Shown here: one piece after another, positions 40,878-50,833 of the stretch | Position numbering within the stretch: the stretch's first letter is position 1 | Layout: every line of letters starts with the position of its first letter | Source of the DNA: Nitrospirales bacterium LBB_01 | Lineage (GTDB): Bacteria > Nitrospirota > Thermodesulfovibrionia > Thermodesulfovibrionales > Magnetobacteriaceae | DNA: 64,000 nucleotides | Direction: 5' to 3' | Assembly (NCBI GenBank): GCA_004376055.2 | Contig: CP049016.1 | Location: 2,170,001-2,234,000, forward strand | Program-made: the position numbers and the translations under genes | Notes under the pieces: generated by a model | Seen by the model: only the letters and a program-made list of their open reading frames with translations | What the model was told of the DNA's origin: nothing | Database searches by the model: none

Positions 40878-41540
40878 CTACGCTATCTCTTCTTTGGCAA
40901 GTGCACCCTCATCCAGATAAAACACCCGTTTACCGGTATTGGTAAACAGCGCTCTGTTGTGAGTAGCAATCAGTATGGTTGTGCCCTTGTTGTTTATGTG
41001 TTTAAATATTTTCATGATATTGTCTTCATTTTCAGCATCAAGGTTACCGGTAGGCTCATCGGCAAGCATAACGGATGGCTCGCCCACAATGGCACGTGCC
41101 AGTGTGATTCGCTGTTGCTCACCTCCGGAGAGGGTTGCCGGGTACTTATCGGACTTATGTCTGAGATTTACCAATTTTAATACACTATGGACACGTTCTT
41201 TGGTTTCTCTCTCCATTATCCCTCTAATTCGCAGCGCAAGTGCAATGTTGTCAAAGACTGTCTTATTGTTTAATAACTTAAAATCCTGAAACACAACGCC
41301 TATATTTCGCCTTAGAAACGGGATTGTGGCCTCTTTAAGGTTAGAGGTGTTAAACCCTGCGATGGTTATTGTTCCCTCATCGGGTGTTTCGGCAAGGTAA
41401 AGGAGTTTAAACAAAGTGGTCTTCCCGGCGCCGCTTGGGCCTGTAACAAAGGCAAGCTCCCCTTTTTTTATAGAGAAACTAACGTTTTTTAAAGCCGCCT
41501 GCGCATCGTAGTACTTTGAAGCCTTCTCAAGCACTATCAT
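40878..41540 (-). CDS. ftsE: Cell-division ATP-binding protein FtsE
   Basis: 220-residue ABC ATPase: Walker [16 protein letters not shown]-loop VFQDFKLL, signature LSGGEQQR, Walker [13 protein letters not shown] and H-loop ATHN. The sequence [17 protein letters not shown] is the FtsE hallmark after the Q-loop. First gene of ftsE-ftsX-envC-ctpA-exonuclease. Confidence 0.95.
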   Translation of the reverse strand: MIVLEKASKYYDAQAALKNVSFSIKKGELAFVTGPSGAGKTTLFKLLYLAETPDEGTITIAGFNTSNLKEATIPFLRRNIGVVFQDFKLLNNKTVFDNIALALRIRGIMERETKERVHSVLKLVNLRHKSDKYPATLSGGEQQRITLARAIVGEPSVMLADEPTGNLDAENEDNIMKIFKHINNKGTTILIATHNRALFTNTGKRVFYLDEGALAKEEIA

Positions 41541-41646
41541 CTATAGCTCGTCTCAGTTCCTTTCGCCCGTATTGTATTTATTTAATGTATAACTCTCATT
41601 ATAACAAAATATATTTACTAATTAAAGAGATTTTAATTTTTATTTT

Positions 41647-41748
41647 AAATGTTTATTGAGTTAACTCCTGTAGATTTTTTTCAGTCAGCAAATGATACAG
41701 TTAAAAGGACTGGATTCCCGCTCGTAGGCGGGAATGACAAAGGGGGGG
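41647..41748. repeat. Interspersed palindromic repeat, copy B
   Basis: Within the 520-base gene-free stretch 41541-42060. TTTATTGAGTTAACTCC (41651-41668 region) and, about 40 bases on, GGACTGGATTCCCGCTCG followed by the perfect stem ATTCCCGC-TCGTAG-GCGGGAAT and GACAAAGGGGGGG. The same order of blocks occurs at 10361-10480. The spacing differs, so internal sequence varies. Confidence 0.7.
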
Positions 41749-41818
41749 CAATTTTATTTTTTTAATTTAACATTTGTTGTGGGCAGAAAAAAGAATAGAA
41801 TCCGAAAGCCTGTGCGTA

Positions 41819-41999
41819 GGCCGAGATTGCCACGCTTCGCTCGCAATGACAGCACGGGCGTAGGTTGCTTTGGGTTTGACACAGGTGCATTTTCGCAGCT
41901 TAGAGATGAAGCGTTTGTATGTATGGGGCTGGTTGTATTGCTAACAAGACCAGCGAGGTGTCATTGCGAACCCCCGCAGGGGGTGTGGCAATCTCGGCC
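41819..41999. repeat. Large inverted repeat (GGCCGAGATTGCCAC family)
   Basis: GGCCGAGATTGCCACGC with TCGCAATGACA (41819-41851) is mirrored by TGTCATTGCGA and GTGGCAATCTCGGCC (41959-41999). About 107 bases lie between, with no gene. Such GAGATTGCCAC / CGCAATGACA elements are dispersed non-coding repeats in several lineages. It lies between divergently placed transcription units ending or beginning at 41540 and 42061. Confidence 0.7.
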
Positions 42000-42060
42000 A
42001 ATCAACTAATCAACTCGTATGACATATAAAAAAAGTCTTTAAAAAACACACTTAGAAAAA

Positions 42061-44175
42061 TTACTTAGACGTAGCGTTGATCTTTTTATAATCTTTATAC
42101 TGGAGCAGCATCTTTTCAATTCTTTCTTTCCACAGTGTGTCATTATCTGGGGCTTTTTTAATAGCAAAGGTAAATAATGTAAAAGCCTCGTCAGTTTTTC
42201 CTGTTGTAAAAGCAAGAAGCCCAAGAGCATACAAGTCCTCGTGTGTGCTGCCGAAGGTAAAAATATCAATGGCTTTTGAAAGCATTTCATAAGCCTCCTT
42301 ATCTTTTTTAAGGCTTGAATAACTGTACCAGAGTTTTTTATAAATATCTTTTTTTACCGCATCCTCGGCTGCATTTGAAAGTGCGGTTTTCAATGCTTTC
42401 ACAGCCTCCTTGTACTTGCCCTGTCTGTTAAGTAAATCCCCCTTTAGCAAAGACGCTCGCGGATTAAGCGGGGAGACCCTTATCATCGCATCAACATAAA
42501 CCATTGCCTCGTCATATTTTTTTTCCTCTGTTAGAATAATGGCAAGAACCTGGTTTACAAGCTCAATGTCTGGGTCGGTTGCGTTGACAAGTCTCATCTC
42601 CTTTAAAAATGACTCCCTGATATCAGGTGTTAAACGTCTTATATCCAACCCTGTCAGTGTGAATGGATCAATTGTTTTAAGGACGTATTTTTCTGTAATT
42701 TCAGAGTTTTTTGCATACAAAACTTCAACGTCGTCAAAAAACACGATCCTATACTCAGGGTATTGTGCAATCATATCTTTAAATGTGCCATTAGGCAATG
42801 GGACAGATATATAATCGGGTTTGTAGGCGCTTAGAAACCTCCTTAATGCTGACGGATTTGTAAATGAACTTACAGCGTCAAACATATCCTCATCTTTAAA
42901 CAAAAAAGGGATTTCCATATCCATAAATATCTTGTACTTTGGGTACAGTTCCCACTCAAGGAAGCCGCCGCTATTGGGGTGGTTCATAATAGTGCCGCCA
43001 GTGTTGACCTTTTTTAGAAATGACACGACTCCGTGAGGAACTACAGACTTTGATACGGGTAGCGCTTTAAGCAGCATTTGCACGTATATAAATGGGATTG
43101 TCATAAGAATCAGCGATACGACAACTATTGAAGGGGTGTGAAACAGAGCGCCATCGGATTTTTTTACAGGAGAGCTTGCACTAATCAGAGGAAGCACAAG
43201 GAGCGAAAATTCAAGTGTAAACCTGTTTGCTTTAAGAATAAGAACCGCTCCTGCAAGAAACAGAATCAGATGGCTCAAACGCAGTTTCCTTATGCTTGCC
43301 GCAACAGCAGTGACTGTTACAATTAAAAACAAACTAAAAACAGTTTGAGAGGAGACCTCTTTTGTGTTTACACTAAAGGAAAAATAATTAGACAGCGGCA
43401 GCTTCACCAGTTCTGTTATGTACTCTGAGGCATACTTTGTACTGATAAAGGAGGTCTTAAGCAATGCAACTCCATGAGGGGTAAGATACACGCAACACAA
43501 GACCAGTGTCAGAGACAGCAAAAAAACATACTCATCTTTTGTAAAATGCCTCCTTTCCCTAACTCTTGAAACATAAGCCTCAAAAAGATAAGTTCCGGCA
43601 ATGAGAATCATAACCGGATATTCTATGCCGTGAAAGTTAACCCACAGAGCTGCTATCACAGGCAGAAGCCATATTTTTTCCCGTTTAAATTCCAATATAT
43701 ATATAAATACCGCCACACACAAATAACTGACGGCATGAGGGCGGCTCTGCAGCCCTCGTGGCAGCAGGAGGAGAAAGTACATGGAAAATATAAATGTGAC
43801 ATACGGCAATGATTTGTTTTTGCCTTTTAAGAGAAACATAAACACTATCAGTTCTGTTACCAGAAAAATGAGTGACCTCACAAAAACCAGACCAAAGCTG
43901 CCAAATAAACTGTAAATCTTATAAGTAAACACCTGAAACAGCCAATAGTAGTCAACCCACATTCTTTGCGGAGACACAAAGGAAAAATAAGACGTAGTGG
44001 GAATTTTCATATGGGTCGTTATATATCTGCCGCCGCTTAAGTGATAAAATATATCTGTATCCCCTTTAACAATAGGCAGCGTGCTTATTGAAATCATGGT
44101 ATAAAGCACAAGTGCTGTAAGGTATATTATGCAGAGTGTATTTAAAGAAAATTTATCAAATAATTTTCGTATCAT
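42061..44175 (-). CDS. Polytopic membrane protein with C-terminal TPR repeats
   Basis: 704 residues. About a dozen membrane helices (roughly 13-390) with DTDIFYHLSGGRYI near the N-terminus, the kind of acidic loop seen in dolichyl-mannose/oligosaccharyltransferase-type membrane glycosyltransferases. Then a soluble part of about 180 residues and TPR-like helices (about 560-690: KGDLLNRQGKYKEAVKALKTAL). Probably transfers or processes lipid-linked sugars, but this is by general shape only. Its start overlaps the methyltransferase gene by 20 bases. Confidence 0.72.
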   Translation of the reverse strand: MIRKLFDKFSLNTLCIIYLTALVLYTMISISTLPIVKGDTDIFYHLSGGRYITTHMKIPTTSYFSFVSPQRMWVDYYWLFQVFTYKIYSLFGSFGLVFVRSLIFLVTELIVFMFLLKGKNKSLPYVTFIFSMYFLLLLPRGLQSRPHAVSYLCVAVFIYILEFKREKIWLLPVIAALWVNFHGIEYPVMILIAGTYLFEAYVSRVRERRHFTKDEYVFLLSLTLVLCCVYLTPHGVALLKTSFISTKYASEYITELVKLPLSNYFSFSVNTKEVSSQTVFSLFLIVTVTAVAASIRKLRLSHLILFLAGAVLILKANRFTLEFSLLVLPLISASSPVKKSDGALFHTPSIVVVSLILMTIPFIYVQMLLKALPVSKSVVPHGVVSFLKKVNTGGTIMNHPNSGGFLEWELYPKYKIFMDMEIPFLFKDEDMFDAVSSFTNPSALRRFLSAYKPDYISVPLPNGTFKDMIAQYPEYRIVFFDDVEVLYAKNSEITEKYVLKTIDPFTLTGLDIRRLTPDIRESFLKEMRLVNATDPDIELVNQVLAIILTEEKKYDEAMVYVDAMIRVSPLNPRASLLKGDLLNRQGKYKEAVKALKTALSNAAEDAVKKDIYKKLWYSYSSLKKDKEAYEMLSKAIDIFTFGSTHEDLYALGLLAFTTGKTDEAFTLFTFAIKKAPDNDTLWKERIEKMLLQYKDYKKINATSK

Positions 44176-45166
44176 GCGTTTTAATTGTTGCAGAAAGAGT
44201 CTTTTTTTTCATCGCAAAAATTTCTATAACACCACCTCTTTTTTTCACGTACGATTCATAAAGTGAAAGAAACAAGGATATTGGCGCAAAAAATATAAAT
44301 AAAAAAACAACTATAAGCACATAAAATTCTGGAACATCTTTAATCAGTTTCTTTGACCACTCCATGTCAAGGATGTATGAGTAGAGGATGTTTTTTTTGA
44401 CCCCCACTGAGTTTAAAAGACTTTGAAGCCAGCCAAACGGCGAGTACTCAAGATCAAAACGCCGTACCCTTACAATTTCAAATCCACGCTGCTCTATAAT
44501 GCGTATCAATCCGTCCTCGGTAAAGTGGCTAAGATGATATGGAATATCAAGATGAAACCAATTGTCTTTTCCATAAGTTGCCTGGATGCTTGAAAAATTA
44601 GGCACTGCAATAACAATAAGTCCGTCTGGTTTTAGCAGGGCGGTGCATTTATTCAGCATTTCAAGCGGCCAAGGGACGTGTTCTAAAACATGGTTTAAAG
44701 TTATTACATCAAATGAGGATTCGCTAAAACTCCACAACTCAGGGTGGCCGGATATACAGTGAATACCAAAAGTCTCAGATATATTTGAAGCTGTTATTTC
44801 GTCAAATTCCACTGCTGAGACATCCCAGCCACATTGTCTCATGATGTGCAGAAACAGTCCGCGTCCGCAGCCTATGTCAAGAATCCTGCCGTTTTTCCTA
44901 AAACGCTCTATACGTCTTCTGCGGGAGTGTCTAAATGTTAGTATCAGATACTCCACAAAGGGGACAAACCTCCTCCCCTTTTTTTCACGGTACTTGCCGA
45001 CTTCATAGAGTTTTGACATTTGTGCGTTATCTGGCTCTGGAACAGTCATGCCGATCTCACACTTGTCACAAAAAAAAACGCTGTAGTATTTATCACCGCA
45101 GGTTATGTTATCCAGAGACGGCCTGGCTATCGCATGACCGCAAAATTTACAGATGACTTGAGCCAT
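44156..45166 (-). CDS. SAM-dependent methyltransferase with zinc-ribbon start and membrane tail
   Basis: 336 residues. CKFCGHA and CDKCEIGM form a zinc ribbon at the N-terminus; ILDIGCGRGLFLHIM is the SAM-binding motif I and TLNHVLEHVPWP the LEH motif of this family, often linked to polysaccharide or lipid methylation. Two hydrophobic segments near 285-310 suggest membrane attachment. It lies between acylphosphatase and the large membrane protein in one minus-strand unit. Acceptor unknown. Confidence 0.85.
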   Translation of the reverse strand: MAQVICKFCGHAIARPSLDNITCGDKYYSVFFCDKCEIGMTVPEPDNAQMSKLYEVGKYREKKGRRFVPFVEYLILTFRHSRRRRIERFRKNGRILDIGCGRGLFLHIMRQCGWDVSAVEFDEITASNISETFGIHCISGHPELWSFSESSFDVITLNHVLEHVPWPLEMLNKCTALLKPDGLIVIAVPNFSSIQATYGKDNWFHLDIPYHLSHFTEDGLIRIIEQRGFEIVRVRRFDLEYSPFGWLQSLLNSVGVKKNILYSYILDMEWSKKLIKDVPEFYVLIVVFLFIFFAPISLFLSLYESYVKKRGGVIEIFAMKKKTLSATIKTHDTKII

Positions 45167-45185
45167 CTATCGGCTAAACACTGCT

Positions 45186-45473
45186 TTAATATCTGATAGA
45201 AAAAGTTTCAAACTCTCCCTTATACTCCGGCCATTTTAACTTTACATTGGTAACAAGAGCGCCGGGAGGCCCCTTATAACAGGCAGCTACTACCTTTGAC
45301 ACGGCACTTTCCGTCCCCTCAAACACAGCCTCAACATCGCCGCTGTCTAGGTTTCTGACCCATCCGCGCACACCCTCACGCCGTGCAGTCTCTGCCGTAA
45401 ACGCCCTGAAACACACACCCTGCACCCTTCCCTCAATAGTCAGATGTGCTCGCTTATTCCTCTTTTGTGTCAC
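45186..45473 (-). CDS. acyP: Acylphosphatase
   Basis: 95 residues. GRVQGVCFRAFT holds the catalytic Arg and GWVRNLDSGDVEAVFEG the catalytic Asn. It hydrolyses acyl phosphates such as carbamoyl or acetyl phosphate. 19 bases before the methyltransferase gene, same strand. Confidence 0.93.
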   Translation of the reverse strand: MTQKRNKRAHLTIEGRVQGVCFRAFTAETARREGVRGWVRNLDSGDVEAVFEGTESAVSKVVAACYKGPPGALVTNVKLKWPEYKGEFETFSIRY

Positions 45474-45605
45474 TATAAGGCGATTATAACAAAATGCTTA
45501 AAGAAATTTCTCTCACAGCAGTCCATTAAAGCAAGCAATGATTCTTCTTTCTTTTTCCAGCACACGAAAGTTAAAATAGGTGAATGATTTTATTGGAAAG
45601 TTAAA

Positions 45606-47027
45606 ATGAAAAAATTCATACAGGTATGCTCACTTGTGCTAATGGACCTTGCTGCCTACTACAGCTCTTTGTATCTGTCGTGGCATGTCAGGGAGGATGT
45701 TTTACCCTTTTTTTTTACATTTGAGACAGATAACTATAGTATTTACTACTATCTTGAGTTGTGGTGGATTCCTGCTATTTTTGTTTTTTTTATAGCTAAC
45801 CAGCAAATATACACGGCAAGGACAACGTTTTGGGATGAGAATAAAAAACTCTTTCATGCTATAACATTGGCTTTTGTTGTGCTGATGGCGGTGGTCACTC
45901 TGGGACGCATTCCGGGTCTTGTCTCCCGCCCTGTGCTGGTATCATTGTGGTTATCTTCTTTTTTTATCTACCCGCTGTTTCATCTATATGGTAAAAAACT
46001 GTTGTTTCAAACCGGCATATGCAAGGAAAAGGTACTGGTGCTTGGAGCCGGGAAAACCGGAAAACTGATTTCAACATGGCTTGCCAGAGAAACCCATATA
46101 GGATATGATGTGATAGGGTATCTTGATGATGATACGGAAAAAATAGGCACTTTTATAGACGGCAAAAAAGTATTTGGCGCAGTCAGGCATTACACTAAAT
46201 TTGTAAAAGAACTTAAGATAAACACTATTATAATCGCTATGCCGTCTTTGGGCCCGGAGTTAACGTCTTCAATGGCTTTTGAGATTCAACAAAAAGTAAA
46301 AAACACCCTGATAGTGCCAAATCTCTACGGAGTGGCATTGCTTAACACAGAGCTTCTGCATTTGTTTTACGAGGAGATATTTCTGCTTAAGGTAAGAAAC
46401 AATCTGAAATATCTTATTAACAGGGCGCTTAAAAGAGTGTTTGACCTTGTTGTTAGCCTTACGCTTATGCCTTTTGTGCTTTTACTTATGACGGCATTTG
46501 GTATAGCCATAAAATTACAGTCAGCCGGGCCAATAATTTATTCGCACGAAAGAATCGGTAAAAACGGTAAAGTGTTTAGGTGTTATAAGTTCAGAACGAT
46601 GGTTAAGGACTCAGAGGACCTTCTTACGGAGCTTTTAAACAGCAATCAGGAGCTTAAAGAGAAGTGGGAAAAGTACTGGAAACTTCCCAATGACCCGCGA
46701 GTTACTCCGATAGGTGCGTTTTTAAGAAAAACATCGCTTGACGAGCTGCCGCAGATTTTTAATGTACTATTAGGGAGCATGAGTTTAGTGGGCCCAAGAC
46801 CATATTTACTGAGGGAAATGGGTGCCATAGAAGACCATCTGGAGGCCATAACGACAGTTGCTCCCGGAATAACCGGTCTATGGCAAGTCTCAGGCCGTAA
46901 CAACACAACTTACGAATACAGGATAAGGCTTGACATCTGGTACATAATGAACTGGTCACTGTGGCTTGATGTTTTTATACTATTGAGAACCGTCAAAGTG
47001 GTTCTTTCAATGAAGGGAGTGAGCTAA
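45606..47027 (+). CDS. Polyprenyl-phosphate sugar phosphotransferase (WbaP-type)
   Basis: 473 residues: four N-terminal helices, a nucleotide-binding-like middle domain (VLVLGAGKTGKLISTWL, YLDDD), and the C-terminal catalytic domain (about 270-470) with KRVFDLVVSL, YKFRTM, KTSLDELPQIFNVL, SLVGPRPYL and GITGLWQVSGR. It loads the first sugar phosphate, usually galactose or glucose, onto undecaprenyl phosphate for surface polysaccharide. It starts the short unit with lolA. No polymerase genes are adjacent. Confidence 0.92.
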   Translation: MKKFIQVCSLVLMDLAAYYSSLYLSWHVREDVLPFFFTFETDNYSIYYYLELWWIPAIFVFFIANQQIYTARTTFWDENKKLFHAITLAFVVLMAVVTLGRIPGLVSRPVLVSLWLSSFFIYPLFHLYGKKLLFQTGICKEKVLVLGAGKTGKLISTWLARETHIGYDVIGYLDDDTEKIGTFIDGKKVFGAVRHYTKFVKELKINTIIIAMPSLGPELTSSMAFEIQQKVKNTLIVPNLYGVALLNTELLHLFYEEIFLLKVRNNLKYLINRALKRVFDLVVSLTLMPFVLLLMTAFGIAIKLQSAGPIIYSHERIGKNGKVFRCYKFRTMVKDSEDLLTELLNSNQELKEKWEKYWKLPNDPRVTPIGAFLRKTSLDELPQIFNVLLGSMSLVGPRPYLLREMGAIEDHLEAITTVAPGITGLWQVSGRNNTTYEYRIRLDIWYIMNWSLWLDVFILLRTVKVVLSMKGVS

Positions 47028-47639
47028 ATGAAAAAATTGTTGGTAATTTCTATTTTGTTAATTACGGTATCGTCGCTATTTGCAGGCAAGCCGTTTGTCT
47101 CTATGATTAAAGACTACTATGAATCGGTAAAAGACATACGGGGGAGTTTTGTTCAACTAAGTAAGCTAAAGGATTTGGAAAAAGAACTATCGTTTACAGG
47201 GAGCTTTTATATAAAACCACCAGGGCGGATGTCCTGGCGGTATGAGGGCACAGAGAGCCAGGAGGTTTATATAAACGAGGGTGCATTGATAGTTTATCAG
47301 AAAAAAAACGCTCAGGCTTTCCGGTCTAAGTATGATGAGAAAACAATCGGTCAGACTCCGCTTGCACTTTTACGGGGGTTTAAGGATGTCCAGATAAATT
47401 ACAATGTTGAGGAAAAAGACGGCTTTACACGGTTTACGCCAAAACAGTCAAGTTTTAATCTCCGGTATTTTGACGTTTATCCGTCCAAGGATGGGTTTCC
47501 AATCAGTAAAATAGTGGTATACGATAAAAATGAAAACGTGGTTGAGCTTACTCTGTCAGGTGTCAGTATAAACACAGGACTGGAGAATGCGCTGTTTAAG
47601 TTTACACCGCCTCCGGGAGTTTCCATAATAGATAATTAA
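47028..47639 (+). CDS. lolA: Outer-membrane lipoprotein carrier LolA
   Basis: 203 residues with signal peptide (cleavage after LFAG). The family pattern IRGSFVQLSK, FTGSFYIKPPGRMSWRYEG and PLALLRG is clear. LolA ferries lipoproteins across the periplasm. The ATG abuts the stop of the phosphotransferase gene. Its presence shows an outer membrane; the lipoprotein at 1565-2596 is a possible client. Confidence 0.92.
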   Translation: MKKLLVISILLITVSSLFAGKPFVSMIKDYYESVKDIRGSFVQLSKLKDLEKELSFTGSFYIKPPGRMSWRYEGTESQEVYINEGALIVYQKKNAQAFRSKYDEKTIGQTPLALLRGFKDVQINYNVEEKDGFTRFTPKQSSFNLRYFDVYPSKDGFPISKIVVYDKNENVVELTLSGVSINTGLENALFKFTPPPGVSIIDN

Positions 47640-47653
47640 CCGGAAAATATACT

Positions 47654-48094
47654 CTATTTTTTTAGAATACTGTTTAAAGTTTTTAGCGGATGTAATATCA
47701 TGTTTTTTAAATTGGCAGGAGCATTGTCGTCTTTATACTTTTTCAACAGCCTGAATTCAAGCATTGTTATTGAGTAAATTATATCTTTACTCATTCTCTG
47801 AGCCTCTTCAAAGTCTAACTGAGCCTGTGCATCCAATCGTGTGCTGACTCTGGGAGCATTATGCCACTTAATAACCCTGTCGGCAGCAAGGTGAAACATC
47901 TTGTGGCTGTTTTCAAGCAGCTCAATCTCAGGTATATCTGAATACATCCTTATGGCCTCACTGTAGAGCCACTGACCTAATTCACATTGCTCATATGAGC
48001 CTATGTCAAATATTATATCTCTTTTTTTTAAGGCCATTTCAAGTTGATAAGCCCACTCAACATGCTTTAACCTTGCTATCATAATATCAATCAT
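47654..48094 (-). CDS. CZB-domain zinc-sensing protein
   Basis: 146 residues forming a free-standing CZB (chemoreceptor zinc-binding) four-helix domain. Ligands are His11 in KHVEWAYQLEMAL, Cys37 in QCELGQWLY, and His64 and His68 in SHKMFHLAADRV. CZB domains bind zinc and respond to metal or hypochlorite in chemoreceptors and cyclases. As a stand-alone gene its partner is unknown. Convergent with lolA, 14 bases apart. Confidence 0.87.
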   Translation of the reverse strand: MIDIMIARLKHVEWAYQLEMALKKRDIIFDIGSYEQCELGQWLYSEAIRMYSDIPEIELLENSHKMFHLAADRVIKWHNAPRVSTRLDAQAQLDFEEAQRMSKDIIYSITMLEFRLLKKYKDDNAPANLKNMILHPLKTLNSILKK

Positions 48095-48253
48095 AAGACA
48101 ACACGTCCTCCTCTGATTATTAAGCTACTTGCTAATCATAGTTTTATACTATAAACACACTTTTGTCAAGTGCTCTGCAAATCACATGTTCAAATTAATC
48201 AGAGTTAAAGAGTATATCATTTACTTCTGAACTAAACACTTGTTGAACATGTA

Positions 48254-48284
48254 TTGGAATAGAGCGGCTGTAATATGCTATAAT
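48254..48284 (+). promoter_or_regulatory. Promoter of clpS-clpA-aat, near-leaderless
   Basis: TTGGAA (48254-48259) and a perfect TATAAT (48279-48284) are 19 bases apart. The clpS ATG is at 48296, so transcription would begin about 5 bases before it. No Shine-Dalgarno site precedes the ATG, consistent with leaderless translation. Confidence 0.45.
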
Positions 48285-48295
48285 CCATATAGGAT

Positions 48296-48610
48296 ATGGG
48301 AAAGACATGGCGGGAAATTAAGGAGTCAATTGAGACACACGTAAAGGAAAAGTATAAGACGCCCTCGTTGTACAAAGTCATCCTGTTAAACGACGACTAT
48401 ACCACTATGGACTTTGTCGTGTATGTCCTAAGGCATATATTTAATAAACCAACCGATGAGGCAACGCGGTTGATGCTTAATGTGCACAGGCAGGGGGCGG
48501 CAGTTTGCGGGATTTATACAAAAGACATCGCAGAAACAAAAATAGCCACGGTTCATGACCTTGCAATACAGCACGGGTATCCGTTAAAATGTACTATGGA
48601 GCTTGAATAG
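48296..48610 (+). CDS. clpS: ClpS adaptor
   Basis: 104 residues. VILLNDDYTTMDFVVYVL and MLNVHRQGAAVCG form the N-degron-binding pocket and the ClpA contact. ClpS brings proteins with destabilising N-terminal residues to ClpAP. One base separates it from clpA. Confidence 0.96.
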   Translation: MGKTWREIKESIETHVKEKYKTPSLYKVILLNDDYTTMDFVVYVLRHIFNKPTDEATRLMLNVHRQGAAVCGIYTKDIAETKIATVHDLAIQHGYPLKCTMELE

Positions 48611-50833
48611 GTGCTAAATAAGGAACTTGAGATAAGCCTTGAGGCAACGATACAGGAGGCAAAGGGGCGGCGCCACGAATACATCACTGTGGAGCACATT
48701 CTCTATGCCCTGTTGCACGACATAAAAGGGATCGATATAGTGGCAAACTGCGGCGGAGATGTGAGCAGACTGATTATGGCGCTGAATGATTTTTTTATCA
48801 AAAATATACCGACAATTCCGGGCACAAAAGAGCAATTCCCACAGCCCACTGCCGGATTTCACCGAGTTCTTCAGCGTGCCATTCTGCACATCCAATCGGC
48901 AGGGAAAAACGAGGTGGAGGCGGGCGATCTGCTTGCTTCAATTTTAGAGGACGAAGATTCTCATGCCGCTTTTTTTCTTAAGCGGGAGCGCATTTCTCGG
49001 CTGGATATATTAAGCTACATATCTCATGGAATCTCTAAAGCAGCCCCTCAACAAGAAGGTGCCGAGGAGGAGGTACACAAGCGCGGACGTGACCCTCTAA
49101 AACTCTTTACCGTGGATTTAGTTGAAAAGGCGGCTAAGGGCGAAATAGATCCGCTTGTCGGGCGGGAAACTGAAATTGAAAGAACGCTTCAGATATTAAG
49201 CCGCCGCAGAAAAAATAACCCTGTCTTTGTAGGCGAGCCCGGAGTCGGCAAAACCGCATTAGTTGAGGGATTGGCCCTTAAAATCCATCAAGGTGAGATA
49301 CCGGCGGCTCTTAAGGGCATGAAGATTTTCCTCCTTGAAATGGGAAATCTGATAGCTGGAACCAAGTTCAGAGGCGAATTTGAAGCAAGATTAAAGTCCA
49401 CTATGGATGCCCTGAAAAAACTAAAAAAAGCTGTGATGTTTATAGATGAAATACACACGGTAATCGGAGCAGGTTCAACCAGCGGCGGCACTCTGGATGC
49501 TTCAAACATCCTAAAGCCTGCGCTTAACTCAGGACTCCTTAGATGTATCGGAGCTACTACTTATGAGGAATACAAAAACCATTTCGATAAGGACAGGGCA
49601 CTTTCAAGACGTTTCCAAAAGGTGGAAATCTCAGAGCCTACAATTGAGGAAACGTATCGGATTTTAACAGGTCTTAAAACATATTACGAGGAGTTTCACG
49701 AGGTAAAATATTCAACTAAAGCGATACGGCTTGCCGTTGATCTCTCCGCAAAGTATGTAAACGACAGGTACCTGCCCGATAAGGCAATAGACGTTATAGA
49801 TGAGGCCGGAGCGCTGGTTAAGCTGACTAAAGTTTCCAGCAAAACAGTGACGCCGCTTGATATTGAAAAAGTGATTTCAAAAATGGCAAAAATTCCGACA
49901 AGAAACGTATCTGCTACTGACTCAGAGAGACTCAAAGCGCTGAAAGGCGATCTGATGAAAGTGGTGTATGGTCAGGAACACGCAATTGAATCAGTGGTAG
50001 CCGCCATAAAACGCTCAAGAGCAGGGCTAAGCTCTCAAGAGCGTCCGACAGGGTGTTTTCTATTCACTGGCCCTACGGGAGTGGGTAAGACTGAGGTTGC
50101 CAAACAGCTTGCCAAGACACTTGACGTCAGCTTTCTCCGATTTGATATGAGTGAGTATATGGAAAAACATGCAGTTGCAAGACTTATTGGAGCGCCTCCC
50201 GGATATGTTGGATTTGACCAGGGCGGACTTCTTACCGATGCCGTCAGAAAAACTCCGTACTCGGTGATGCTGCTTGATGAAATAGAAAAAGCTCATCCTG
50301 ATATATTTAACATCCTTCTGCAAGTTATGGACTATGCTACTCTTACGGATAACAACGGGAAAAAAGCTGATTTCAGGAATGTTATTTTGATAATGACATC
50401 TAATGCCGGAGCACGCGAGATGGACAAAGGCACAATAGGTTTTGGCCGCAAGTCTGGTGAGCAGGCATCCGTCAGCAAAGAGGCGATAACAAAACTATTT
50501 AGCCCTGAGTTTAGAAACAGACTTGATGAGATAGTGCCGTTTAATCCGCTTAATGCAGAAATTATGCTTCAGGTGGTGGATAAATTTATAGCAGAGCTTT
50601 CAGAGCAGCTCCATGCAAAGAGGGTGACCATCACATTAACCACGGAGGCAAGGTCTTGGCTGTCTGAGAGGGGATTTGATGCTCAGTTTGGAGCACGACC
50701 GCTTTCTCGGGTAATACAGAAAGAGATAAAAACAGTGCTTTCTGAGGAAATCCTTTTTGGCAGACTTCAGACAGGGGGCAGTGTTAATATTTCTGTATCG
50801 GATGGAGCTCTGTCGTTTGACTACATTGTTTAA
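48611..50833 (+). CDS. clpA: ATP-dependent Clp protease ATP-binding subunit ClpA
   Basis: 740 residues: ClpN repeats (1-140), AAA1 with [13 protein letters not shown] and [11 protein letters not shown]2 with [14 protein letters not shown] and [12 protein letters not shown], and the arginine-finger NRLDEI. Lacks the long ClpB middle coil, so it is ClpA. The GTG start at 48611 follows the clpS stop directly. The IGL/IGF loop that binds ClpP is seen as TIGFGRKSG. clpP is not in the window. Confidence 0.96.
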   Translation: MLNKELEISLEATIQEAKGRRHEYITVEHILYALLHDIKGIDIVANCGGDVSRLIMALNDFFIKNIPTIPGTKEQFPQPTAGFHRVLQRAILHIQSAGKNEVEAGDLLASILEDEDSHAAFFLKRERISRLDILSYISHGISKAAPQQEGAEEEVHKRGRDPLKLFTVDLVEKAAKGEIDPLVGRETEIERTLQILSRRRKNNPVFVGEPGVGKTALVEGLALKIHQGEIPAALKGMKIFLLEMGNLIAGTKFRGEFEARLKSTMDALKKLKKAVMFIDEIHTVIGAGSTSGGTLDASNILKPALNSGLLRCIGATTYEEYKNHFDKDRALSRRFQKVEISEPTIEETYRILTGLKTYYEEFHEVKYSTKAIRLAVDLSAKYVNDRYLPDKAIDVIDEAGALVKLTKVSSKTVTPLDIEKVISKMAKIPTRNVSATDSERLKALKGDLMKVVYGQEHAIESVVAAIKRSRAGLSSQERPTGCFLFTGPTGVGKTEVAKQLAKTLDVSFLRFDMSEYMEKHAVARLIGAPPGYVGFDQGGLLTDAVRKTPYSVMLLDEIEKAHPDIFNILLQVMDYATLTDNNGKKADFRNVILIMTSNAGAREMDKGTIGFGRKSGEQASVSKEAITKLFSPEFRNRLDEIVPFNPLNAEIMLQVVDKFIAELSEQLHAKRVTITLTTEARSWLSERGFDAQFGARPLSRVIQKEIKTVLSEEILFGRLQTGGSVNISVSDGALSFDYIV

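Noticed and set aside
41734-42009. A 91-codon plus-strand ORF
   Set aside because: It runs across the inverted-repeat element, has low-complexity repeat-derived sequence and no ribosome site.
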